From Candidatus Melainabacteria bacterium GWA2_34_9 (GTDB lineage Bacteria; Cyanobacteriota; Vampirovibrionia; Gastranaerophilales; UBA9971), in contig MFRJ01000089.1 in NCBI GenBank assembly GCA_001784535.1, positions 346 to 17,231 on the forward strand: DNA of 16,886 bases, in the 5' to 3' direction. Shown here in pieces: positions 1 through 5,700 of the stretch. Each line of letters starts with the position of its first letter. Positions within the stretch are counted from its first letter, which is position 1. The notes beneath the pieces were generated by a model, which saw only the letters and a list, made by a program, of their open reading frames with translations, did not search any database and was not told the DNA's origin. The position numbers and the translations under genes were made by a program.

Positions 1-45
1 TGGATACTCAATTATTATTTACCTCTATCCCCAACAGGGTACATT

Positions 46-64
46 AATTGTTAATAAATGTAAA
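46..64 (+). promoter_or_regulatory. Conserved 19-nt upstream motif, copy 1
   Basis: Reads AATTGTTAATAAATGTAAA and lies 90 nt before the start of the first response-regulator gene. It differs by one base from the copy at 15865-15883 and by two from the copy at 563-581, which sits at the same distance from the second gene. The reverse strand reads TTTACA-TTTA-TTAACA, close to the HLR1 direct-repeat element bound by RpaB in cyanobacteria. The recurrence and constant spacing are seen; the regulatory role is inferred. Confidence 0.5.
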
Positions 65-108
65 ATATATAAAAACCGAAAATATGGCTGTTATATTTTT
101 AAAAATTT

Positions 109-132
109 GGGCATCATAGATATATAGAGGTC
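109..132 (+). promoter_or_regulatory. Conserved leader block upstream of response regulator 1
   Basis: A 24-nt block beginning GGGCAT and ending AGAGGTC, matching 21 of 24 positions of the block at 627-650. It contains TATA-type sequence that could be a -10 region, and it is followed by the ribosome binding site AAAGGA. It may be the core promoter or a translated-leader element; the sequence does not decide between these. Confidence 0.4.
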
Positions 133-154
133 GCAGATTATTTAAAGGATTAGA

Positions 155-538
155 ATGGCTAGGATTTTAATTGTCGATGATTCTACTGTACAGAGGACTA
201 TTCTCAAGAAATTTCTTGAGAAAGAAAATCATAATATTGTTGGAGAGGCAAACAATGGACAAGCTGTATTAGGCTTATATCAAGACTTAAAACCGGATAT
301 TATTTTACTTGATATAGTTATGCCTGATGCAAACGGTATTACTATTTTAGATCAGCTTATGCATTATGACAGAAATGCAAATGTTATTATGTGTTCTGCT
401 ACAGCTTTGCAGAATGTCATTATAGAATCAATTCAACTTGGAGCAAAAGGTTTTCTTGTAAAACCAATAACGGCTGACACCCTTTTAAAAACTGTTAACA
501 GAATTATGGAAATGAGTAAAAGCACTAATAGAAATTAA
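155..538 (+). CDS. Single-domain CheY-like response regulator (copy 1)
   Basis: A 127-residue stand-alone receiver domain with no output domain, so it should act by binding a partner protein after phosphorylation by a histidine kinase. The acidic pocket is D8-D9, the phosphoacceptor is D53 (in LLDIVMPD), the switch Ser/Thr is S81 (in VIMCSATA) and the conserved lysine is K103 (in LVKP). All catalytic residues are present. The start ATG follows AAAGGA at 5-nt spacing. It is the first of a tandem series: an intact paralog follows 134 bp later and a truncated one after that. The second copy shares most core segments (VIMCS, ESIQLGAKGF), indicating local duplication. No kinase or chemotaxis gene is in view, so the pathway (chemotaxis, pili, other) is unknown. 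Confidence 0.93.
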   Translation: MARILIVDDSTVQRTILKKFLEKENHNIVGEANNGQAVLGLYQDLKPDIILLDIVMPDANGITILDQLMHYDRNANVIMCSATALQNVIIESIQLGAKGFLVKPITADTLLKTVNRIMEMSKSTNRN

Positions 539-562
539 AAGAACATACTCAGGCTGCTTCTT

Positions 563-581
563 AATTGTTAACAAATGTGAA
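563..581 (+). promoter_or_regulatory. Conserved 19-nt upstream motif, copy 2
   Basis: Reads AATTGTTAACAAATGTGAA, 91 nt before the start of the second response regulator, as in copy 1. It contains the palindromic core TTGTTAACAA. One mismatch separates it from the copy at 15865-15883. Confidence 0.5.
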
Positions 582-626
582 AATCCTGAATAATTCCTAA
601 TATAAATGTTTATTTGTAAAAAATAT

Positions 627-650
627 GGGCATTATAAATATAGAGAGGTC
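627..650 (+). promoter_or_regulatory. Conserved leader block upstream of response regulator 2
   Basis: A 24-nt block starting GGGCATTATAAATATAG and ending AGAGGTC, 21/24 identical to the block at 109-132. TATAAA or AAATAT inside it could be a -10 element. It lies 22 nt before the start codon, and AAAGGA follows as ribosome binding site. Confidence 0.4.
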
Positions 651-672
651 ATTAACTACTTAAAGGATTGCT

Positions 673-1068
673 ATGGCTAGTATTTTAATTATTGATGATT
701 CTGCTGTACAGCGGGTAATCTTAAGAAAAATTCTTGAGAAGGAAGGTCATGACATAATTGGTGATTCGTCTAGTGGGCAAGATGCAATCAAACTGTACAA
801 GGAAACAAAACCCGATATTGTCATACTTGATATAGTTCTATATGATGCTAATGGTATAGCTATTTTAGATGAGCTGATGAATTATGACAAACAGGCAAAT
901 GTTATTATGTGCTCTTGTACCGCATTAAGAAATGTTATAGCAGAATCAATCCAGCTTGGAGCAAAAGGTTTTATGGTAAAACCGGTAAAAAGCCATTTAC
1001 TTTTAAAAACTATTAATAAAATCATGGAAACAAATAAAAGTATTAATGAAAGTAAAAATATATCTTGA
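673..1068 (+). CDS. Single-domain CheY-like response regulator (copy 2)
   Basis: A 131-residue receiver-only protein paralogous to the gene at 155-538. The acidic pair is D8-D9, the phosphoacceptor D53 (in VILDIVLYD), the switch residue S81 (in VIMCSCTA) and the lysine K103 (in MVKP). One oddity is that the usual Met-Pro two residues after the phosphoacceptor is Leu-Tyr here, whereas copy 1 keeps MP. This could alter phosphorylation kinetics or partner choice. The start ATG is preceded by AAAGGA at 5-nt spacing. The gene has its own conserved leader, so it is probably transcribed independently of copy 1. The C-terminal tail is longer and rich in Asn and Lys. Its stop codon is immediately followed by the decayed leader of the third, broken copy. 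Confidence 0.93.
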   Translation: MASILIIDDSAVQRVILRKILEKEGHDIIGDSSSGQDAIKLYKETKPDIVILDIVLYDANGIAILDELMNYDKQANVIMCSCTALRNVIAESIQLGAKGFMVKPVKSHLLLKTINKIMETNKSINESKNIS

Positions 1069-1167
1069 TTAATAAATGTAAAAAATATATAAATATCTAC
1101 ATGAAAGATGTTAGTTTTTTAAAAAATTGGTATATAGATAAAATAGGGAAGTCACATATTAATTTTA

Positions 1168-1365
1168 CATGACAAAAATGCAAAAGTTATTATGTGCTCG
1201 GCTACAGCTTTACAAAATATTGTATTAGAATCAATTCAGCTTGACGCAAAACAATTTCTGGTAAAACCTATAACACGCGAAAAACTTTTAATCACTATTC
1301 ATAAAACTTTAGAGTATACGGATGAAAAAGCTTTAGAATATACAAAAAGCATTCAAAATATCTAA
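1168..1365 (+). pseudogene. Remnant of a third CheY-like response regulator (N-terminus lost)
   Basis: From the CAT at 1168 one frame reads on to a TAA at 1363-1365 and encodes the C-terminal half of a receiver domain: VIMCSATALQN, ESIQL, then FLVKPIT, matching copy 1 very closely. The equivalents of about residues 1-69, including the acidic pair and the phosphoacceptor Asp, are missing. The leader survives in decayed form: TTAATAAATGTAAAA at 1069-1083, a GG...TATATAG block at 1129-1137 and AGGGAAGTC at 1145-1153. A deletion therefore seems to have joined the leader to the middle of the gene. The ATG at 1169 is out of frame and meets a stop after 19 codons. Gly-to-Asp and Gly-to-Gln changes in the GAKGF segment also suggest relaxed selection. 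Confidence 0.85.
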
Positions 1366-1373
1366 AATTCAAT

Positions 1374-3374
1374 TTATTTGTTCAAAGAAGCTTTGTGCAT
1401 TTCACGAAGCTGTTTTAATTTATCCCGAATTTCTGCGGCTTTTTCAAAGTCGAGAATTTTTGCGGCTGAATGCATTTCTTTTTCGAGCTTTTCTATAATT
1501 TTAGGAAGATCAGTTATTTTGGCATCTATTTCAACCATTTTTTCTGCGATAATATCTTCCACGCTGCGGAAACTGTTTACCATTTCAAGCAGACTGTTTG
1601 AAAGAGGTTTAACAATTGTTGTAGGCGTAATATTATTAATCCTGTTATATTCTCGCTGAAGTTCTCTTCTTCTGTCTGTTTCTTCAGTAGCTTTCCGAAT
1701 ACTATTCGTAATTTTATCAGCATACATTATAACTTTTCCGTAAGAATTTCTTGCGGCTCTTCCAATTGTTTGAACAAGACTTGTTTCTGACCTTAAAAAG
1801 CCTTCTTTGTCCGCATCCATAATCGCAACAAGAGTTACTTCAGGCAAATCAAGACCTTCTCTTAAAAGATTAACGCCGACAAGCACGTCAAATTCGCCAA
1901 GCCTTAAATCTCTAAGGATTTGCACCCTCTCAAGAGATTGAATTTCGCTGTGCAAATATCTTACCCTGATTCCAAGCTGCAAAAAATAATCCGTAAGATC
2001 TTCCGACATCTTTTTAGTCAGCGTTGTAATGAGTATTCTTTCTTTTTTGTCGGCTCTTTTTTTGATTTCCGCGATTAAATCATCAACCTGATTCTCTGTA
2101 GGACGAATATCAATTTCCGGATCAACAAGTCCTGTCGGTCTGATGATTTGTTCAACTACCTGTTCGGAAATTCCCAGTTCATATTCCGCAGGTGTAGCAG
2201 AAACATAAACCGACTGGTGAATCCTTTCCCAGAATTCCTCCGCTTTCAAAGGTCTGTTATCTCTTGAACATGGAAGCCGAAAACCATAATCTATAAGCAC
2301 GTTTTTTCTGGCGGCATCGCCATTGTACATAGCTTTTATCTGTGGAATAGTAACATGAGATTCGTCAATTATAAGCAAAAAATCTTTCGGGAAATAATCA
2401 AGCAAAGTCGCAGGAGGGGTTCCCGCTTCTCTTCTTTCAAAAATTCTCGAATAATTTTCAATTCCGTTGCAATAACCGACTTCTCTAATCATTTCCAAAT
2501 CATGATTTGTTCTTTGAAGAAGTCTTTGAGCTTCCAGAATCTTATTTTGGCTGTTAAGTTCGTTAACTCTCACAGTTAATTCGTTTTTAATAAGCTGGCA
2601 GGTTTCTTTAATATCTTCATCGCCGGACAAATAATGTACAGCAGGGTATATTACCACGCTTGCACAAATTTCAATAATTTCTCCTGTAGTAGGATTAATT
2701 CGTGAAATTTTCTCTATTTCATCACCAAAAAACTGAATCCGTACTGTTATATTTTCATAAGCAGGTTTAATTTCGACAATATCACCTCTTGCTCTAAAAC
2801 AGCCTCTTTCCAGTTCAATATCATTTCGCTCATAATGGACGTTTACAAGATGTCTTAAAAGTTCATCCCTGTCTATTGAATCTCCTACAGAAAGTTTTAT
2901 CGCGCCTTTGAAATAATTTTCCGGTAAACCCAAACCGTAAATACAGCTTACACTAGCAACCACTACTACATCCTGTCTTTCAAAAAGACTTCTTGTTGTG
3001 CTGTGGCGCAAGCGGTCAATTTCATCGTTAATACTGGATGTTTTCTCGATATAAGTATCGGTTCTAGGAATATAAGCTTCTGGCTGATAATAGTCATAGT
3101 AGCTTACAAAATACTCAACCGCATTATTGGGAAGCAATTCAGACATTTCATTATAAAGCTGTGCCGCAAGTGTCTTGTTATGGGCGATTATTAAAGTTGG
3201 CTTTCGCACATTCTGAATAACATGTGCCATGGTAAAAGTCTTGCCTGAGCCTGTAACTCCGAGCAAAGTCTGATGTTTATAGCCGAATTTTATCCCTGCT
3301 GAAAGCTCGTTTATGGCTTTTGGCTGATCGCCTGCGGGTGCATATTTCGATATAACTTGAAAAGGTCTTGTCAT
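1374..3374 (-). CDS. uvrB: UvrABC excinuclease subunit B
   Basis: A full-length 666-residue UvrB, the DNA helicase-like damage-verification subunit of nucleotide excision repair. It is loaded by UvrA and then recruits UvrC for incision. Visible features are the N-terminal PFQVISKYAPAGDQPKAI signature, Walker A GVTGSGKT (residues 39-46), the Tyr-rich beta-hairpin (YYDYYQPEAYIPRTDTYIEK), the DESH Walker B, helicase motifs including SATPAEYE and LLREGLDLPEV, QTIGRAARN, and a C-terminal UVR domain (FEKAAEIRDKLKQLREMH) that contacts UvrC. The ATG start has no good Shine-Dalgarno; 23 bp upstream ends a 60-residue gene in the same direction, so expression may depend on read-through from the promoter at 3627-3655. 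No frameshift or missing motif was seen. No uvrA or uvrC is in the window. Confidence 0.98.
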   Translation of the reverse strand: MTRPFQVISKYAPAGDQPKAINELSAGIKFGYKHQTLLGVTGSGKTFTMAHVIQNVRKPTLIIAHNKTLAAQLYNEMSELLPNNAVEYFVSYYDYYQPEAYIPRTDTYIEKTSSINDEIDRLRHSTTRSLFERQDVVVVASVSCIYGLGLPENYFKGAIKLSVGDSIDRDELLRHLVNVHYERNDIELERGCFRARGDIVEIKPAYENITVRIQFFGDEIEKISRINPTTGEIIEICASVVIYPAVHYLSGDEDIKETCQLIKNELTVRVNELNSQNKILEAQRLLQRTNHDLEMIREVGYCNGIENYSRIFERREAGTPPATLLDYFPKDFLLIIDESHVTIPQIKAMYNGDAARKNVLIDYGFRLPCSRDNRPLKAEEFWERIHQSVYVSATPAEYELGISEQVVEQIIRPTGLVDPEIDIRPTENQVDDLIAEIKKRADKKERILITTLTKKMSEDLTDYFLQLGIRVRYLHSEIQSLERVQILRDLRLGEFDVLVGVNLLREGLDLPEVTLVAIMDADKEGFLRSETSLVQTIGRAARNSYGKVIMYADKITNSIRKATEETDRRRELQREYNRINNITPTTIVKPLSNSLLEMVNSFRSVEDIIAEKMVEIDAKITDLPKIIEKLEKEMHSAAKILDFEKAAEIRDKLKQLREMHKASLNK

Positions 3375-3397
3375 AAAAACATTTTACTATAATATTT

Positions 3398-3580
3398 CTA
3401 ATAATTTTTGATACTGATTTCAGTTGTATTATCTATAATCATTTTCATAGCTTTAAAATTAGCCAGCAAATAACTTGTTTCTTCTATTATTGTTTCTAAT
3501 CTGCCGTGCATATCTCCTAAATGCCCTATCAGAATTTCTTTTTGCAAATTTGTTATAGTTGAAGTTTTATTTTCGCTCAT
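3398..3580 (-). CDS. Small hypothetical protein upstream of uvrB
   Basis: A 60-residue protein I do not recognise. It is preceded by a strong ribosome binding site (AAAGGAG, 6 nt before the ATG) and by a consensus promoter, so it is very likely translated. The sequence is mostly helical with no signal peptide or membrane segment: a polar N-terminus, then a helix containing LQKEILIGHLGDMHGRLETIIEE, then LLANFKAMKMI. It ends 23 bp before uvrB on the same strand and should share its transcript. The arrangement (promoter, small gene, uvrB, divergent XRE regulator) suggests a link to DNA-damage response or to the regulator, but no function can be read from the sequence. Confidence 0.8.
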   Translation of the reverse strand: MSENKTSTITNLQKEILIGHLGDMHGRLETIIEETSYLLANFKAMKMIIDNTTEISIKNY

Positions 3581-3626
3581 TATTTTCTCCTTTCACGATG
3601 ACACCTTATAAGCGAGCATAAAATCC

Positions 3627-3655
3627 ATTATAAACTTGTGGTAGTTATATGTCAA
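3627..3655 (-). promoter_or_regulatory. Consensus sigma70-type promoter for the small gene-uvrB transcript
   Basis: On the minus strand TTGACA (3655-3650) is followed after exactly 17 bp by TATAAT (3632-3627), a perfect match to the housekeeping promoter consensus. Transcription should begin near 3620, giving a leader of about 40 nt before the ATG at 3580. The -35 box lies within the inverted repeat 3645-3672. Confidence 0.85.
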
Positions 3656-3672
3656 CTTTTGCTAACATATAA
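3645..3672. promoter_or_regulatory. Inverted repeat between uvrB operon and XRE gene: likely operator
   Basis: TTATATGT (3645-3652) and ACATATAA (3665-3672) form a perfect 8-bp inverted repeat with a 12-bp spacer. The left arm overlaps the -35 box of the minus-strand promoter, and the right arm ends 2 bp before the ATG of the XRE gene. This is where an XRE dimer would repress both directions. Binding by the neighbouring regulator is inferred from position only. Confidence 0.55.
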
Positions 3673-3674
3673 GT

Positions 3675-3896
3675 ATGAATTACGAAGAAGTCATAAAAAG
3701 ATTTGGGAAAAATGTAAAATTTGAGAGAATTAAAAAAGATTATTCTCAAGAAGATTTAGCTGCAATATTAGATGTGAACAGGAATCATATAAGCAAAATT
3801 GAGTGCGGTAATCAGAATATGTCATTAAAAAAGATTACAGAGCTTGCCAATGCACTGAATATAAATATCGAAAATTTATTAAAATTTAACGATTGA
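3675..3896 (+). CDS. XRE-family helix-turn-helix regulator
   Basis: A 73-residue protein that is essentially one HTH_3 domain: RIKKDYSQEDLAAILDV, then NRNHISKIECGN as the recognition helix region, then the MSLKKITELANALNI helices. No ligand or oligomerisation domain is attached, so it resembles the small repressors of phage, plasmid and toxin-antitoxin systems. The ATG has no Shine-Dalgarno and lies 2 bp after an inverted repeat, so translation may be inefficient or leaderless. It is divergent from the 60-residue gene and uvrB, and the intergenic repeat covers their -35 box. A role as repressor of that promoter and of itself is the simplest inference. A 98-bp palindromic repeat follows 8 bp after its stop. 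Confidence 0.92.
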   Translation: MNYEEVIKRFGKNVKFERIKKDYSQEDLAAILDVNRNHISKIECGNQNMSLKKITELANALNINIENLLKFND

Positions 3897-3904
3897 CTTT
3901 GAAT

Positions 3905-4002
3905 TGTCATTGCGAGCGACCAACGGGAGCGTGGCAATCTAAGAGAATATTAAATAATGTATAGATTGCCGCGTCGAGCCTTCGGCTCTCCTCGCAATGA
4001 CA
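3905..4002. repeat. 98-bp palindromic repeat, TGTCATTGCGAG type
   Basis: Two inverted arms: TGTCATTGCGAG...GTGGCAATCTA on the left and TAGATTGCCGCG...CTCGCAATGACA on the right, separated by an AT-rich centre. The right arm has its own hairpin (GAGCCTTCGGCTC). It sits between the convergent stops of the XRE gene (3896) and the 516-residue gene (4010) and could work as a terminator for both. Related single arm at 5659-5700. Sequences of the CATTGCGAG...GCAATC type are known as dispersed repeats in many bacterial genomes. Confidence 0.9.
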
Positions 4003-4009
4003 TCAGACG

Positions 4010-5560
4010 TTAATTGACTTGAGTCGATTTTTGTCGATTTTTCTCAAGATGTCTTAAATAACTTCTGCTCGCGATATTCATAATGCCGGCGGTTACTAAA
4101 CCTGCCAACATACCTGTCGCACCGCTTATAGCCAAGAGATTAGAAGTCACCATCCAGCCTGCAAGACCTCCTATTAACTCAGGTCCGCCGCTTTTTATAA
4201 ATTTTTCTTTTCTATCTTCAGGCATGCTGTCTTTTAAGGTATGATACGCCACCAATCCACCTGCAACTGGAGGGATCAGCATTTCTGACATTCCACCACC
4301 TGCAGAAAGATCCAGTACTCTTCCGGCGTATTTTTCTCCGCTTGTTTCAAAAACCAGAGGATTTGTAGCGCTTTTTGAATTATTCATCGTTTGATTTAAA
4401 CTTTTTACCTGTTTTGTAAGATTTTTAAACTCATCACTGCAAACGGTTTTGCTGCTTAGTTCATCCATTTCATTTGCCAGAAGATCTATTTGTTCTCTGG
4501 CATGTCCAAAATTTCTTATTTTTCCATTATTTGCGCCTGTTTTATCAATATTAGACAACAAAATTTCTTCTGTTTTAGACCAATTTTCTCTTAACACATC
4601 CTTATTTTCGTTTGCGGAAAACAAAGACTCTTTCCAATTTTTTGCAGTCCTTTTAAATTCGCTCCATTTAAAGTCCTTCGGAAAATATTTTTCTCTATAT
4701 TGGTCGATATTTTCTTCTTGAATTGTGCTCTTTAATTTACCGGTTCTTTCTTTAATTCCGGCCATAAGGTCATCCGCAAACCGTGTAAGACCTTTACTTT
4801 CTTTATTTCCATTCAGTAAAACATTTAATCTTTGCGCAAGTTGCTTTTCCTGCTCATTTGAAAAACTTTTCGTTGATTTTAGTGCTTTTCTAACATATTT
4901 AGCAATAGAATTCACGTTCATTTCAAATGCTTTATACAATCCTGTCAGTGTTGTCTTTTCGGTAATCCATAAAGAACCTTTACTGGCATTTACAATCATT
5001 TTGCCTGGCTTGCCCATTGATTCAAAACCTTTTAAAAGGCTAAAATCTTTTACTTTATCAAAAGTAAACAGATAACCTAAAGCATTACTTAAAACTTGTG
5101 TTACAAAGAGTTTTGCATTGCTTAACACTTCAAACTGCCTGCTGTCTTTTAAACCTTGCATAAATTCAATACTCTGATTAATCTTGCCTCTTAACTGAAC
5201 CAGATTTTTTCTGCCAAGAATAACACCAGCTCCACCAAGAAGTAAAGTTACGCCACCCGCTATTGATAAAACAATTTTTTTATTCTTTTCATCTTTTATA
5301 TTATCAATATATTGATTTTTTTTATGAATTAGAAAAGCTGAATACAGCTCCCTGTTTGTATTAGAGCTTTGAATTTTTTCGAGAACGGAATTATTATTTG
5401 GTTGGTTTTCCTTATCTTTGGAAATATTTCCGGAATTTTTAACAGCATTATTACTCGGATTATTTTGATAACCCTGTTGTTGAGCTGTTATAGATTTATT
5501 TATTATCAATTCCGGCATTTTTATATTTACTTCCTGATAATTTTTTATAAATTTTGGCAC
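4010..5560 (-). CDS. Hypothetical membrane-associated protein, 516 residues
   Basis: I do not recognise a family. The start is GTG at 5560, supported by GAGG 7 nt upstream; the next in-frame ATG is codon 15 (MPELIINK). Layout: a polar, Asn/Gln-rich and probably disordered N-terminus (about 15-65), a hydrophobic segment near 98-116 (IVLSIAGGVTLLLGGAGVIL), a long charged helical middle with many Lys, Glu and Asn, and a C-terminal Gly/Ala-rich hydrophobic region with two or three possible membrane segments (IPPVAGGLVAYHTL, then GGLAGWMVTSNLLAISG and MLAGLVTAGIM) ending in a basic tail. No signal peptide. It stands alone between two repeats and has no obvious partner. Membrane-anchored scaffold or pore-like roles are possible but unsupported. 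Confidence 0.8.
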   Translation of the reverse strand: MPKFIKNYQEVNIKMPELIINKSITAQQQGYQNNPSNNAVKNSGNISKDKENQPNNNSVLEKIQSSNTNRELYSAFLIHKKNQYIDNIKDEKNKKIVLSIAGGVTLLLGGAGVILGRKNLVQLRGKINQSIEFMQGLKDSRQFEVLSNAKLFVTQVLSNALGYLFTFDKVKDFSLLKGFESMGKPGKMIVNASKGSLWITEKTTLTGLYKAFEMNVNSIAKYVRKALKSTKSFSNEQEKQLAQRLNVLLNGNKESKGLTRFADDLMAGIKERTGKLKSTIQEENIDQYREKYFPKDFKWSEFKRTAKNWKESLFSANENKDVLRENWSKTEEILLSNIDKTGANNGKIRNFGHAREQIDLLANEMDELSSKTVCSDEFKNLTKQVKSLNQTMNNSKSATNPLVFETSGEKYAGRVLDLSAGGGMSEMLIPPVAGGLVAYHTLKDSMPEDRKEKFIKSGGPELIGGLAGWMVTSNLLAISGATGMLAGLVTAGIMNIASRSYLRHLEKNRQKSTQVN

Positions 5561-5612
5561 TTTAATGCCTCACTATATATAAGTTTAAAAAAAATAAAAA
5601 TTGCCTTTTTTC

Positions 5613-5650
5613 AACAAAAAAACTTACTTTAAGAAGTAAGTTTTTTTGTT
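5613..5650 (-). terminator. Strong hairpin terminator of the hydrogenase operon
   Basis: AACAAAAAAACTTACTT (5613-5629) pairs perfectly with AAGTAAGTTTTTTTGTT (5634-5650) around a TAAG loop. On the minus strand the second arm ends in a T-run, so it terminates transcripts leaving hydA, about 50 nt past its stop. The T-run on the other strand makes it potentially bidirectional. Confidence 0.85.
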
Positions 5651-5658
5651 GTTCCAAC

Positions 5659-5700
5659 CGTCATTGCGAGGAAGCTCGAAGAGCCGACGAGGCAATCGAT
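5659..5700. repeat. Single-arm dispersed repeat abutting the hydA stop codon
   Basis: CGTCATTGCGAGGAAGCTCG followed by AAGAGCCGACGAGGCAATCGAT resembles one arm of the palindrome at 3905-4002 (shared GTCATTGCGAG and GCAATC ends). It has an internal pairing of GCTC and GAGC. It fills the space between the operon terminator and the hydA stop codon at 5701-5703. Confidence 0.75.

Noticed and set aside
1169..1230. A short new gene starting at ATG 1169 after the decayed leader
   Set aside because: The frame ends after 19 codons and is out of register with the preserved receiver-domain frame.
1378..1659. Plus-strand frames opposite uvrB and opposite the hydrogenase genes
   Set aside because: They are antisense shadows of strongly conserved proteins and their translations show no family features.
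3905..4002. CRISPR-like or tRNA-like structure in the palindromic repeats
   Set aside because: There are only two inverted arms, not regularly spaced direct repeats with spacers, and no cloverleaf with a T-loop motif can be drawn.
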